The position numbers and the translations under genes are program-made. The notes beneath the pieces were generated by a model. That model was not told the DNA's origin, did no database searches, and saw only the letters and a list, made by a program, of their open reading frames with translations. Shown piece after piece: positions 18,862-28,083 of a stretch of DNA of 64,000 bases. Numbering within the stretch: the first letter of the stretch is position 1; each line of letters begins with the position of its first letter. Source of the stretch: Herbiconiux daphne (GTDB taxonomy: Bacteria; Actinomycetota; Actinomycetes; Actinomycetales; Microbacteriaceae); the NCBI RefSeq assembly GCF_024979295.1, contig NZ_JANLCJ010000005.1, forward strand, positions 1-64,000, in the 5' to 3' direction.

Positions 18862-19980
18862 GTGAGTTCGAACTCGAGCGAGAGCACGGCGGGCGGCCCG
18901 GGCGGCCGCTGGGCGCGCATCGCGCGGGCGTCGCTCGCACCGGCGCGCGCCTTTCAGACGTCGTCGCGCACGCCGCTGTTGCAGGTGCTGAAGACCGCGG
19001 TCGCCGCGGTGATCGCCTGGATCGTGTGCTCGTTCATCGCCCCGCAGCAGGTGCCTGTCTTCGGCGCCATCGCCGCCATCATCGTCGTGCAGCCGAGCGT
19101 GAACCAGTCGTTCACGCGGGCGTTCGAGCGGTCGATCGGTGTCATCGTGGGCGTCGTCGTGGCCGAGGCGGCGGCGTTCGTGTTCGGCTCGCCGGGCTGG
19201 TTGATCCTCGCCGCCATCGTGATCTCGCTGCTCGTCGGCTGGGCCCTGCGCTTTCCGCAGTCGTCGACCGTGCAGATTCCGATCAGCGCGATGCTCGTGC
19301 TCTCGATCGGCGCCCAGACACCCGGCTACGCGGTGGAACGCATCATCGAGACCATCATCGGCGCACTCATCGGGGTGGTCATCAACTGGCTGATCGTGCC
19401 GCCCGTGGCCTTGAAGCCGGCGCACGACGCGGTCGCGTCGCTCGGACGTGAGGTGGCCGCCATCATGGAGGGCCTCGCACGGGTGCTGAGCGAGCCCACC
19501 GATTCGGCCTCGCGTCAGCTGCTGCTCGTCGAGGCGCGACTGCTGCGGCCGATGCAGGCGAAGGCGCAGGCGGCGGTCGACCTCGCCGAGGAGAGCCTGC
19601 GCTTCAACCCCCGGCGCTCGTCGCACCGGGCGGAGCTGGCGACGGATGCCGCCCTGCTCACCATGCTCGGAATCGTCGTGACCCGCGTGCTCGGCATGGC
19701 ACGGTCGCTCAACGACCACTTCGACGAGAGCCTGCACGAGGAGCCCACGGCGGCGGGCATCGCCGAGGAGTTGCGCCGGGCCGCCCACGACCTGCGGCTG
19801 GTGATGCAGAACGCCGCCCTGCCGGTGGCCGAGGTGGAACTGCTCGGCGACGAACCACCCGCGCTCACCGCGCCCCTGCAGGCCCTCATGCCGAGCCCCG
19901 AGCACTGGATCGTGATCGGCTCGCTGCTCGAAGACCTCCGGCGCGTGCGCGAAGAGATCGTCGGCGCGATCGACAAGTAG
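18862..19980 (+). CDS. FUSC/aromatic-acid-exporter-like membrane protein
   Basis: 372 residues from GTG 18862; longer starts would begin inside palindrome B2. About six N-terminal hydrophobic segments occupy residues 35-170 (LKTAVAAVIAWIVCSF, PVFGAIAAIIVVQPSVNQSF, RSIGVIVGVVVAEAAAFVFG), followed by a long soluble helical region. The VFGAIAAIIVVQPSVNQSF block matches the FUSC / aromatic acid exporter superfamily (AaeB-like). Transported compound unknown. Confidence 0.8.
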   Translation: MSSNSSESTAGGPGGRWARIARASLAPARAFQTSSRTPLLQVLKTAVAAVIAWIVCSFIAPQQVPVFGAIAAIIVVQPSVNQSFTRAFERSIGVIVGVVVAEAAAFVFGSPGWLILAAIVISLLVGWALRFPQSSTVQIPISAMLVLSIGAQTPGYAVERIIETIIGALIGVVINWLIVPPVALKPAHDAVASLGREVAAIMEGLARVLSEPTDSASRQLLLVEARLLRPMQAKAQAAVDLAEESLRFNPRRSSHRAELATDAALLTMLGIVVTRVLGMARSLNDHFDESLHEEPTAAGIAEELRRAAHDLRLVMQNAALPVAEVELLGDEPPALTAPLQALMPSPEHWIVIGSLLEDLRRVREEIVGAIDK

Positions 19981-20007
19981 AGCGCGGCTGCAGCCCCGAA
20001 CTGCCGG

Positions 20008-21018
20008 CTACCGGCGCGGCAGGAAGCCCACCCGGTCGTAGACGGTCTTGAGCGTCTGCTCGGCCACGGCATTCGCGCGATCGGCGTTGTGCGACAGGAT
20101 GCGGTCGAGCTCGGCCGGGTCGTCGAGCAGCTCGAGCGCGCGCGCGCGGATCGGGGCGACGGTGCCGACCACGACCTCGGCCAGCGCCTTCTTCAGCGTG
20201 CCGTAACCGCCGCCCGCGAACTCCTCCACCACCGACTCGATCGACCGGTTGGCCAGGATCGCGAAGATGGTGAGCAGGTTGGCCAGCCCCGGTTTCGTCT
20301 CGCGGTCGAAGCGCACCTCGCCGTCGGCATCCGTCACCGCGCGCATGATCTTCTTCTCGGTGACCTTGGGGTCGTCGAGCAGCCAGATCAGGCCGGCGGT
20401 CGACTCGGCCGACTTCGACATCTTCGCCGTGGGGTTCTGCAGGTCGAAGATCTTCGCGGTGTCTTTGAGGATGTAGGGCTTCGGCACCGTGAAGGTGTCG
20501 CCGAAGCGGGAGTTGAACCGCGTCGCGAGGTCACGGGTGAGCTCGACGTGCTGCCGCTGGTCTTCGCCCACGGGAACATCGACCGCCTGATAGAGCAGGA
20601 TGTCGCCGGCCTGCAGGATCGGATAGGTGAACAGACCCACGGATGCCGCGTCTTGACCCTGCTTGCCCGCCTTGTCTTTGAACTGGGTCATGCGGGCGGC
20701 CTCGCCGAAGCCCGTGATGGTGTTGAGCACCCAGGCGAGTTCGGCGTGTGCCGGAACGTGGGACTGCACGAACAGGGTGGACTTCGACGGATCGATGCCC
20801 GCCGCGATGTACTGCGCGGTGGTGCGGCGGGTGTTCTCGAGCAGCTGCGCGGGGTCTTGCGGCACGGTGATGGCGTGCAGGTCGGCGAGGAAGAAGAAGG
20901 CGTCGTGCGTCTCTTGCAGAGCCTTCCAGCTCAGCAGGGCGCCGATGTAGTTGCCGAGGTGCAGCGAGTCGGCCGAGGGCTGCATGCCCGAGAGCAGGCG
21001 GGGCTTTTCAGTAGTCAT
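20008..21018 (-). CDS. trpS: Tryptophanyl-tRNA synthetase
   Basis: 336 residues, normal for the bacterial enzyme. Class I signatures are [18 protein letters not shown] (HIGH equivalent) and AKMSKS (KMSKS). The tryptophan pocket [15 protein letters not shown] is present. It charges tRNA-Trp in the cytoplasm. Followed on the same strand by nothing for 27 bases to the convergent membrane protein gene; upstream lies exonuclease III on the same strand. Confidence 0.97.
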   Translation of the reverse strand: MTTEKPRLLSGMQPSADSLHLGNYIGALLSWKALQETHDAFFFLADLHAITVPQDPAQLLENTRRTTAQYIAAGIDPSKSTLFVQSHVPAHAELAWVLNTITGFGEAARMTQFKDKAGKQGQDAASVGLFTYPILQAGDILLYQAVDVPVGEDQRQHVELTRDLATRFNSRFGDTFTVPKPYILKDTAKIFDLQNPTAKMSKSAESTAGLIWLLDDPKVTEKKIMRAVTDADGEVRFDRETKPGLANLLTIFAILANRSIESVVEEFAGGGYGTLKKALAEVVVGTVAPIRARALELLDDPAELDRILSHNADRANAVAEQTLKTVYDRVGFLPRR

Positions 21019-21052
21019 GAGTGTGTGTCAACCAGAGCTAGAAGGTGGGGGA

Positions 21053-21889
21053 TCAGAGGGCGTAGTCGACCACGACGGGGGCGTGGTCACTCCACCGGGT
21101 GTCCCAGGCCGAGGCCCGGTCGATCGCGTAGTCGGCGACCGTGGCCGCGAGCTCAGCGGTGGCGAGCTGATAGTCGAGCCGCCAACCGGTGTCGGTGTCG
21201 AACGCCTTGCCGCGCTGCGACCACCAGGTGTAGGGACCCTCGACCTCACCGGCCCAGCGGCGGCCGACGTCGACCCAGCCGAGCCCCGCGCCGTTGTTGT
21301 AGGCGGGATCGTCTTGAGCGCCGACGAACCTGTCGAAGTAGGCGCGCTCTTCGGGCAGGAAGCCGGCTTTCTTCTGGTTGCCACGCCAGTTCTTGATGTC
21401 GAGGGTGCGGTGACCGACGTTCAGGTCACCGAGCACGAGCGACAGGGGGTTGTGCTCCTGCAGCAGCGGCAGATGCTTCAGCATCGCGTCGAGGAAGGTG
21501 AACTTCTCGACCTGCTTCTGCGTGCCGACCTCACCGGAGTGCACGTAGGTCGATACCACGGTCACCAGTGTGTCGCCCCATTCGTAGTCGGCCTCGAGCC
21601 AGCGCCCGGCGCTGTCGAAGTCGTCGGGGCCGAAGGTCACCCGGTGGATGTTGGCGCGATCGCGACTGGCCAGCGCCACGCCGGCCCGCCCCTTGGCGGT
21701 GGCCGGGTCGTGCAGGATGTTCCAGGCGGGCCCGAGCAGCCCCTCGATGTCTTCGGTCGACGCGCGCACCTCCTGCAGGGCCAGGACGTCGACCCCGCGC
21801 CCCTCGAGCCACTCGCCCATGCCCTTGCGATAGGCGGCACGGATGCCGTTCACGTTCACGGTGGCGATTCGGAGGGGCTTCGACGGCAT
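21053..21889 (-). CDS. xth: Exodeoxyribonuclease III
   Basis: 278 residues from ATG 21889 (MPSKPLRIATVNVNGIRAA). Endonuclease/exonuclease/phosphatase fold: metal-binding ATVNVNGIR and LQEVRAS, catalytic GDLNVGHRTLDI, and the terminal WSDHAPVVVDY. It repairs abasic sites and trims 3' blocking groups. About 34 bases upstream of trpS on the same strand, probably co-transcribed with it. Confidence 0.94.
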   Translation of the reverse strand: MPSKPLRIATVNVNGIRAAYRKGMGEWLEGRGVDVLALQEVRASTEDIEGLLGPAWNILHDPATAKGRAGVALASRDRANIHRVTFGPDDFDSAGRWLEADYEWGDTLVTVVSTYVHSGEVGTQKQVEKFTFLDAMLKHLPLLQEHNPLSLVLGDLNVGHRTLDIKNWRGNQKKAGFLPEERAYFDRFVGAQDDPAYNNGAGLGWVDVGRRWAGEVEGPYTWWSQRGKAFDTDTGWRLDYQLATAELAATVADYAIDRASAWDTRWSDHAPVVVDYAL

Positions 21890-21941
21890 GCCGCCCAGTT
21901 TACCGGCGGCCGCCGACGCTGCCCGCGCCGCTCCCGCCGCG

Positions 21942-23189
21942 TCAGCGCTTCTTCGCCAGGCGGAGGGCCGCGGCCTGATCGAGTTCGTCGAGCCGCTTGA
22001 GCTCTTTGGCCACCCGGCGCCGCCGGAAGCCGCGTGCGTTCGCCAGCTCGGCCTCGAGGCGCTCCCGCTCGGCCGACACCAGAACGTCTCGCGCATCCGC
22101 GATCTTGCGCTCGCGTTCGTTCTCGATCTCTTCCGGCGACAACGATCGCGGGTCGATGCCCGCGTCGTCCATGCCCACCGCGATCCAGGTCGCCGAGATG
22201 AGGATGACCCGGCACACGAGGTTCAAGAAGATCATGATGCCGATGATCACGGCGAACGAGGCGAGCAGCGGATTGCTCGTGGCACCGCCCAGAAGGGCCG
22301 ACCCGAGGATCTTCAGCACCCCGAGCGCCGCGCCGCCGATGAGAGCGCCCGCGATCAGCCGTCGCAGCGGGATCTTCACCCCTGAGAGCACCCGGAACGC
22401 GGAAGCCAGCACGAAGCTGTCGAACGCGAACACGACGAGCACCCCCACCAGCCACCCGACCACCGTCGCGAACGGCGACGCCGTGTCGATGCCGAGCAGG
22501 TCGAAGGCGAGCGACAATCCCTGGCTGCTGATCAGGCTCACCGCCGACGACAGCACGATCGCGATGCCGAACGCGAGCGCCAGCCCGAAGTCTTTCAGCT
22601 TCAGCAGCGCGAAGTTCGTGGTGGGCGGCGCGAGCCGGAAGATGCGGCGGATCGAGTCGCGGGTCGATGCCAGCCAGCCCACCGCGGTGAGCACCAACCC
22701 GACGAGAGCGATCGCGCCTGTCCACCCCAGGATGCGCGCTGACGCCAGCTGGTCGGGGTCGATGGCGCCGCCCTTGCCGATCAACCCGGGAATGGCCTTG
22801 CTCAACTGGTCGACCACGGCATCCATCAGGTCGGGATTGCCCGCCAGCACGATGCCGAAGATCGAGAAGCCCACCCAGATGCCCGCGAAGATGGCGAACA
22901 CGGCCTGGAATGACATGCCCGAGGCCATGATCTCGCCACCACTGGCTGAGAATCGCATGAAGACGCGCACCGCTCGAAGCGCCATCACCCAGGCGATCAG
23001 CTTCTGGATGCCGGTCTTCGGCTTCTCGGGAGCTTCCGCCTTCGCCTCGATGTCGATGGCGGGCTTGCCCCCTGCCGAATCGGACTTCGTGGTGGCACGA
23101 TCGTCGGCAACCGCCGTCTTCTCGACGCCGTCGGCGCCCTCGCCACTCGGGGAGGCCGCATCCGTCGTCTTGCCCCGCGCATCGCTCAT
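21942..23189 (-). CDS. YihY/BrkB-family inner membrane protein
   Basis: 415 residues. A charged, Ala/Glu/Lys-rich cytoplasmic N-terminus of about 60 residues is followed by six TM segments with the family pattern (SGGEIMASGMSFQAVFAIFA; LKDFGLALAFGIAIVLSSAV; PLRRLIAGALIGGAALGVLK), then an Arg/Glu-rich coiled tail. Function is not established for the family; it is not RNase BN, despite older naming. Upstream of xth on the same strand. Confidence 0.85.
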   Translation of the reverse strand: MSDARGKTTDAASPSGEGADGVEKTAVADDRATTKSDSAGGKPAIDIEAKAEAPEKPKTGIQKLIAWVMALRAVRVFMRFSASGGEIMASGMSFQAVFAIFAGIWVGFSIFGIVLAGNPDLMDAVVDQLSKAIPGLIGKGGAIDPDQLASARILGWTGAIALVGLVLTAVGWLASTRDSIRRIFRLAPPTTNFALLKLKDFGLALAFGIAIVLSSAVSLISSQGLSLAFDLLGIDTASPFATVVGWLVGVLVVFAFDSFVLASAFRVLSGVKIPLRRLIAGALIGGAALGVLKILGSALLGGATSNPLLASFAVIIGIMIFLNLVCRVILISATWIAVGMDDAGIDPRSLSPEEIENERERKIADARDVLVSAERERLEAELANARGFRRRRVAKELKRLDELDQAAALRLAKKR

Positions 23190-23294
23190 GGCACAAGCCT
23201 AGGCACGCCGGAGGACCTGCCGCTCGAAACTCCCGCGCGCCGCGGGCACGCGTGGTCGCCGCGCGCGCTCGGCGCCCCTCGGCCGTGCGCATGT

Positions 23295-24170
23295 TCATGC
23301 CCGGCCGAACGCGTCGCGGCCGGCGAACAGCACCGATCTGGTGGCCGCGAGCACCGTGCTCCAGTCGGACATGACCTGGTGATAGTCGAAATGGAGCAGC
23401 CCGAACCCCCGCAGCACGACCTCGGCGTCACGCCGGTAGTCGCGTGAGGAGGCGTCGGCCGAGCCATGCGACTCGCGGCCGTCGAGCTCGATCACGAGCC
23501 ACCCGTCGATGAGCAGATCGACGCGGATCTTCGGTGCGATCCAGACCTGCGGCGTGCACTCGAGGCCATCGGCGGTGAATCGCACGCGGGCGATGGACTC
23601 GATGCCCGACTCTGCACGTCGATCGGCGTCGGCCAGCAATCGCTGCGCGCGCGACGACCCTTCGAACGTCGCGGCGAGTTCGCCCCGGCTGATCAGACGT
23701 CGATGCAACACGGAGTCGAGGGCGGCGACCGCCTCGTGCGGCGCCCACGAGGTGGCGGCGCCTCGGAGCGCAGCGGCGAGCGGTGCCACTCCCGGGTAGG
23801 CGAGACGGTCGCGAGGCGCCAGTGCGCGGCTCCAGTGCGCGACGACGTCGTCACGCGCACGCAAGGGTTGCCCGGTGTCGGGGTCGCGAGCGCGACCGAA
23901 CGAGTGGGGCAGTTGCACGTGAAGGCGTGGGTCGGGGCGACTCCACGCTCCGTGAAGACGGAGGGCCGAGACATCCGTGAGTCTGCCGCCGATGCGTGCG
24001 GCCCGCACGAGATCGTTCGGCGCGCCGGCCGTGACGAAGACACCGCGGCGAACCCTCGTCAGCCGGCCCGACTCCGTGAGCGCCTGGATGCCGCCGGGCG
24101 ACGCGCCGCGCTCGAGGAGTTCACGGGTGGTGATGACGGCCGGGCGACTGAACGAGAACGAGCTGGACAT
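23295..24170 (-). CDS. AbiEi-antitoxin-like HTH plus DUF559/Vsr-like nuclease-fold protein
   Basis: 291 residues from ATG 24170. The N-terminal winged-helix-like segment (ITTRELLERGASPGGIQALT...RVRRGVFV) matches the domain found in type IV AbiEi antitoxins. The C-terminus (RVDLLIDGWLVIELDGRESH...SRDYRRDAEVVLRGFGLLHF) matches the DUF559/very-short-patch-repair-like endonuclease fold, with an E-L-D-G active-site-like strand. Such solitary proteins are frequent in Actinobacteria and mostly uncharacterised. I see no toxin partner here. Confidence 0.75.
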   Translation of the reverse strand: MSSSFSFSRPAVITTRELLERGASPGGIQALTESGRLTRVRRGVFVTAGAPNDLVRAARIGGRLTDVSALRLHGAWSRPDPRLHVQLPHSFGRARDPDTGQPLRARDDVVAHWSRALAPRDRLAYPGVAPLAAALRGAATSWAPHEAVAALDSVLHRRLISRGELAATFEGSSRAQRLLADADRRAESGIESIARVRFTADGLECTPQVWIAPKIRVDLLIDGWLVIELDGRESHGSADASSRDYRRDAEVVLRGFGLLHFDYHQVMSDWSTVLAATRSVLFAGRDAFGRA

Positions 24171-24309
24171 GCCACCAGCGTGGCCGAGGGCGACGGCGGG
24201 GAAACGGGTCGGGCGGCTTCTGTGGAGAATTCGGGCGGGGGCGTCATCCGGGGTGGAGAAGACGAGTCGAGGGCCCGTGAACGGGAGGTCACAGCGGTGG
24301 TCTTGCGGG

Positions 24310-24382
24310 TTCGGGAGGCCAAAACGGCCTCCCGAACGACGAACGGCCTCCCGAAGCACCCTCGAGGGCGCTCGGGAGGCCG
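24310..24382 (-). terminator. Two hairpins with GGGAGGCC arms after sdhB
   Basis: TTCGGGAGGCC-AAAAC-GGCCTCCCGAA (24310-24336) is a perfect 11-bp hairpin. A second inverted repeat CGGCCTCCCGA/TCGGGAGGCCG (24344-24354, 24372-24382) lies directly before it on the minus strand. The same 11-mer arm is used four times. They follow the sdhB stop at 24414 and probably end the sdh transcript. The rest of 24171-24413 shows nothing else. Confidence 0.75.
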
Positions 24383-24413
24383 AACGAAACCGACCGGCAG
24401 ACCGGTCCGCAGC

Positions 24414-25181
24414 CTACGGCTTGCCGCGCATGATCGCCTGCTTCACCTCGGCGATGGCCTGCGTCACCTGGATGCCGCGGGGGCAGGCATCCGTGCAGTT
24501 GAAAGTGGTGCGGCAGCGCCACACGCCCTCTTTGTCGTTGAGGATGTCGAGGCGGGTCTGCGCCTGGTCGTCGCGCGAGTCGAAGATGAAGCGGTGCGCG
24601 TTGACGATGGCGGCGGGGCCGAAGTATTGACCGTCGGTCCAGAACACCGGGCACGACGAGGTGCACGCGGCGCAGAGGATGCACTTCGTGGTGTCGTCGA
24701 AGCGGGCGCGCTCGGCGACCGACTGCACGCGCTCCTTGCCCTTGGGCGGCACCGAGGCCGCCTGCAGGAAGGGCTGCACGTCGCGGAACGACTCGAAGAA
24801 CGGGTCCATGTCGACGATGAGGTCTTTTTCGAGCGGCAGGCCCTTGATGGCCTCGACGTAGATCGGCTTCGTGATGTCGAGGTCTTTGATGAGCGTCTTG
24901 CAGGCAAGACGGTTGCGGCCGTTGATGCGCATCGCGTCGGAGCCGCAGATGCCGTGCGCGCACGACCGGCGGAAGGTCAGCGAGCCGTCCTGCTCCCACT
25001 TGATCTTGTGCAGCGCGTCGAGGATGCGGTCGGTCGCGAACATCTGCACGTCGAAGTCCTGCCAGCGCGGCTCGTCATCGACATCCGGATCGAACCGGCG
25101 GATGATCAGCGTGACGGTGAAGGCCTCGATCGGCGCTTCGGGCGCGGGGCCCGAGGCGGGGGCGTCGGCTACGAGTGTCAT
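24414..25181 (-). CDS. sdhB: Succinate dehydrogenase iron-sulphur subunit
   Basis: 255 residues. The plant-type 2Fe-2S domain has RRSCAHGICGSDAM and LAC; the C-terminal domain has CILCAACTSSCPVFW and CRTTFNCTDACPRGI for the 4Fe-4S and 3Fe-4S clusters. It passes electrons from SdhA flavin to quinone in complex II at the membrane. Starts with no gap after sdhA; last gene of sdhCDAB. Confidence 0.97.
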   Translation of the reverse strand: MTLVADAPASGPAPEAPIEAFTVTLIIRRFDPDVDDEPRWQDFDVQMFATDRILDALHKIKWEQDGSLTFRRSCAHGICGSDAMRINGRNRLACKTLIKDLDITKPIYVEAIKGLPLEKDLIVDMDPFFESFRDVQPFLQAASVPPKGKERVQSVAERARFDDTTKCILCAACTSSCPVFWTDGQYFGPAAIVNAHRFIFDSRDDQAQTRLDILNDKEGVWRCRTTFNCTDACPRGIQVTQAIAEVKQAIMRGKP

Positions 25182-27011
25182 CTAGTACTTCCTCTCCATC
25201 GGCTGGTAGCGCGTGATCACGACGGGCTTCCAGTCGAGCCGGATGTGGTCGGCGGCATCACTCGAGTGCGGGTCTCCGGAGAGATAGGCCATCGTGTGCT
25301 TCATGTAGGTGTCGTCGTCGCGCTTCGGGTAGTCGTCGCGCATGTGGCCGCCGCGGCTCTCCTGGCGGTTGCGGGCCGAGTAGACGACCACCTCGGCCAG
25401 GTCGAGCAGGAACCCGAGCTCGATCGCCTCGAGCAGGTCGGTGTTGAACCGCTTGCCCTTGTCCTGCACCTGGATGTTGCGGTAGCGATCGCGCAGCCCG
25501 TGGATCGTCTTGGTGACCGAGGCGAGCGACTCGTCGGTGCGGAACACCTGGGCGTTCTTGTCCATCTCGTCTTGCAGCTCTTTGCGGATGGCCGCGATGC
25601 GCTCGGTGCCGGTGGAGTTGCGAAGGGACGCGACGAGGTCGACGATCGCCTTCGCAGGCGAAGGGGGCAGCGGCGTGAAGTCGACGGTCTGCACATAGGC
25701 GGCGGCGTTGTTGCCCGACCGCTTGCCGAACACGTTGATGTCGAGCAGCGAGTTGGTGCCGAGACGGTTGGAGCCGTGCACCGAGACGCACGCGCACTCG
25801 CCGGCGGCGTAGAGGCCGGGCACCACGGTGTCGTTGTCGCTCAGCACCTCGGCGTTGTTGTTGGTGGGGATGCCGCCCATCGCGTAGTGGGCCGTCGGCA
25901 TCACCGGCACCGGCTCGACCACCGGGTCGACGCCCAGGTAGGTGCGGGCGAACTCGGTGATGTCGGGCAGCTTCGTCTCGAGCACTTCGGCGCCCAGGTG
26001 CGTGCAGTCGAGCAGCACGTAGTCTTTGTGCGGCCCGGCGCCTCGGCCCTCGGCCACCTCCTGCACCATGCAGCGGGCCACGATGTCGCGCGGTGCCAGG
26101 TCTTTGATGGTGGGGGCGTAGCGCTCCATGAACCGCTCGCCCGACGCGTTGCGCAGGATGGCGCCCTCGCCTCGCGCTCCCTCGGTGAGCAGGATGCCGA
26201 GCCCCGCGAGCCCCGTGGGGTGGAACTGGAAGAACTCCATGTCTTCGAGCGGCAGGCCCTTGCGCCAGATGATGCCCACGCCGTCGCCGGTGAGGGTGTG
26301 CGCGTTCGAGGTGGTCTTGTAGATCTTGCCGAAGCCGCCCGTGGCGAAGATGACGGCCTTCGCCTGGAAGACGTGGATCTCACCGGTCGACAGTTCGTAG
26401 GCCACGACGCCGGACGGCTTGTCGACGCCGTCGACCGACGTCATCACGAGGTCGAGCACGTAGTACTCGTTGAAGAAGTTGATGCCGAGGCGCACGCAGT
26501 TCTGAAACAGCGTCTGCAGGATCATGTGACCGGTGCGGTCGGCCGCGTAGCAGGCCCGGCGCACGGGCGCCTTGCCGTGGTCGCGGGTGTGGCCGCCGAA
26601 GCGCCGCTGGTCGATCTTGCCCTCGGGCGTGCGGTTGAACGGCAGGCCCATGTTCTCGAGGTCGATGACCGCGTCGATGGCTTCTTTCGCCAGGATCTCG
26701 GCGGCATCCTGGTCGACCAGGTAGTCGCCGCCCTTGACGGTGTCGAACGTGTGCCACTCCCAGTTGTCTTCTTCGACGTTGGCGAGCGCCGCCGCCATGC
26801 CGCCCTGGGCCGCGCCCGTGTGGGAGCGGGTGGGGTAGAGCTTCGAGATGACCGCGGTCTTGGCCTTCGGCCCCGCCTCGATCGCCGCGCGCATGCCGGC
26901 GCCGCCGGCCCCCACGATCACGATGTCGAACTGGTGGTAGTGCACGCCGTCGATCACGGCGCCGTCTTCGAACTGGGGCGCGGAGTTGCTGATAGGCACT
27001 GAAGAACTCAC
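25182..27011 (-). CDS. sdhA: Succinate dehydrogenase flavoprotein subunit
   Basis: About 609 residues from GTG 27011, two bases after the sdhD stop; an in-frame GTG at 26999 is an alternative. FAD site [17 protein letters not shown], covalent-flavin histidine in SHTGAAQGG, substrate residues in HPTGL and RLGTNSLLD. It oxidises succinate to fumarate in the TCA cycle. Middle of sdhCDAB. Confidence 0.96.
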   Translation of the reverse strand: MSSSVPISNSAPQFEDGAVIDGVHYHQFDIVIVGAGGAGMRAAIEAGPKAKTAVISKLYPTRSHTGAAQGGMAAALANVEEDNWEWHTFDTVKGGDYLVDQDAAEILAKEAIDAVIDLENMGLPFNRTPEGKIDQRRFGGHTRDHGKAPVRRACYAADRTGHMILQTLFQNCVRLGINFFNEYYVLDLVMTSVDGVDKPSGVVAYELSTGEIHVFQAKAVIFATGGFGKIYKTTSNAHTLTGDGVGIIWRKGLPLEDMEFFQFHPTGLAGLGILLTEGARGEGAILRNASGERFMERYAPTIKDLAPRDIVARCMVQEVAEGRGAGPHKDYVLLDCTHLGAEVLETKLPDITEFARTYLGVDPVVEPVPVMPTAHYAMGGIPTNNNAEVLSDNDTVVPGLYAAGECACVSVHGSNRLGTNSLLDINVFGKRSGNNAAAYVQTVDFTPLPPSPAKAIVDLVASLRNSTGTERIAAIRKELQDEMDKNAQVFRTDESLASVTKTIHGLRDRYRNIQVQDKGKRFNTDLLEAIELGFLLDLAEVVVYSARNRQESRGGHMRDDYPKRDDDTYMKHTMAYLSGDPHSSDAADHIRLDWKPVVITRYQPMERKY

Positions 27012-27013
27012 TC

Positions 27014-27466
27014 TTACTGGTTGACGGGGCAGAACGAGGGCAGGAGGTCTGCCGGCGAGCCCACGGGGCACGGGTCGAAGGTGTAAATGACGAGCGTGCC
27101 GAGCACGATCTCGGCGACGACGGCGACCAGGATGCCGGCGAGCAGGATCTTGCGCGTCAGCGGCCGGGTGGCGTAGTCGTTCACGATCGTGCGCATGCCG
27201 TTGCCACCGTGGATCAGCGCGAGCCAGAGCATCAGGGTGTCCCACACCTGCCAGAACGGGTCGCTCCACTTGCCGCCGATGAAGGCGAAGTCGATGGCCG
27301 AGATGCCGTCGCCGACCAGCAGGTTGACGAAGAGGTGGCCGAAGATGAGGATCAGCAGCACGACGCCCGAGGCGCGCATGTAGATCCAGCCCCACTTCTC
27401 CCAGTTCACACCGCGGTTGCGGCGAACGGTGTGCGGGGCGCGGGGGGAGTCGATCGTCGTGGCCAT
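27014..27466 (-). CDS. sdhD: Succinate dehydrogenase membrane anchor, hydrophobic subunit
   Basis: 150 residues with three TM helices ([56 protein letters not shown]). The histidine in [10 protein letters not shown] and the HGGNGMR segment are where haem and quinone contacts are expected. Overlaps sdhC by one base. Confidence 0.93.
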   Translation of the reverse strand: MATTIDSPRAPHTVRRNRGVNWEKWGWIYMRASGVVLLILIFGHLFVNLLVGDGISAIDFAFIGGKWSDPFWQVWDTLMLWLALIHGGNGMRTIVNDYATRPLTRKILLAGILVAVVAEIVLGTLVIYTFDPCPVGSPADLLPSFCPVNQ

Positions 27467-27885
27467 CAGGCACCGCCCATCGCGTGGGTGAAGACGTTGA
27501 TCAGGTGGCGGGGCGCGAAGCCGAGCATCGCGACCACCCAGAGGCCGATCACGATCCAGAACATCACGCGCTGGTATTTCGCGCCCTTCGACCAGAGGTC
27601 GATCAGGATGATGCGGATGCCGTTGAACGCGTGGAACACGATCGCGGCGACGAGGGCGGTCTCACCCAGCCCCATGATGGGGTTCTGGTAGGTGGAGATC
27701 ACCGCGTTGTAGGCCTCGGGAGCGACACGCACCATCGCGGTGTCGAGCACGTGCACGAGTAGGAAGAAGAAAATCGCGACGCCCGTGATGCGGTGCAGAA
27801 CCCACGACCACATGCCTTCACGGCCGCGATACAGGGTGCCAGCTGGCCGCCTCGGCGTCATCGTTCCTGCCGAATTCTCAGGCAT
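27466..27885 (-). CDS. sdhC: Succinate dehydrogenase cytochrome b556 subunit
   Basis: About 139 residues from ATG 27885, which has an AAGGAGG ribosome binding site seven bases upstream. The pattern [24 protein letters not shown] is diagnostic of SdhC; the second histidine of this segment is the usual haem b ligand. Three TM helices. First gene of sdhCDAB. Confidence 0.95.
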   Translation of the reverse strand: MPENSAGTMTPRRPAGTLYRGREGMWSWVLHRITGVAIFFFLLVHVLDTAMVRVAPEAYNAVISTYQNPIMGLGETALVAAIVFHAFNGIRIILIDLWSKGAKYQRVMFWIVIGLWVVAMLGFAPRHLINVFTHAMGGA

Positions 27886-28008
27886 GAACAACCCTCCTTG
27901 GCTTCAGTTGAGTTCGCGTCGCCCGCACCGTCGGATAGTGCGCACTCGATCCACGACCGCTGTCAGTCTACGCGCAGAATTCCGCGGTCGCTTGTTAGGC
28001 GCACCTTA

Positions 28009-28020
28009 TCTGTATACAGA
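28009..28020. promoter_or_regulatory. Perfect palindrome in the sdhC upstream region
   Basis: TCTGTATACAGA is a perfect 12-bp dyad about 125 bases before sdhC, in the 198-bp region between sdhC and the glycosyltransferase gene. A TTAGGCGCACCTTA stretch just beside it faintly resembles an iron-regulator box. A short GAATAC-N6-GTATTC repeat is at 28069-28086. No promoter hexamers are convincing. Confidence 0.4.
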
Positions 28021-28083
28021 CTGGCTGAGTCGCCGCTCCCGCGAAAACACGCGGCGAGACGGCTCCTGAATACCCTGTTGTAT

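Noticed and set aside
21942..23189. Annotation as ribonuclease BN
   Set aside because: It is an integral membrane YihY protein. The RNase BN name belongs to an unrelated metallo-beta-lactamase-fold enzyme.
23466..27002. A 1178-residue open frame on the plus strand opposite the sdh genes
   Set aside because: It is antisense to the well-supported sdhA and sdhB, has His/Arg/Val-rich composition without domain motifs, and reflects third-position GC bias.
27990..28010. Possible iron-regulator (DtxR/IdeR) box TTAGGCGCACCTTA upstream of sdhC
   Set aside because: Only half-site similarity to the TTAGG...CCTAA consensus. Not strong enough to list as a feature.
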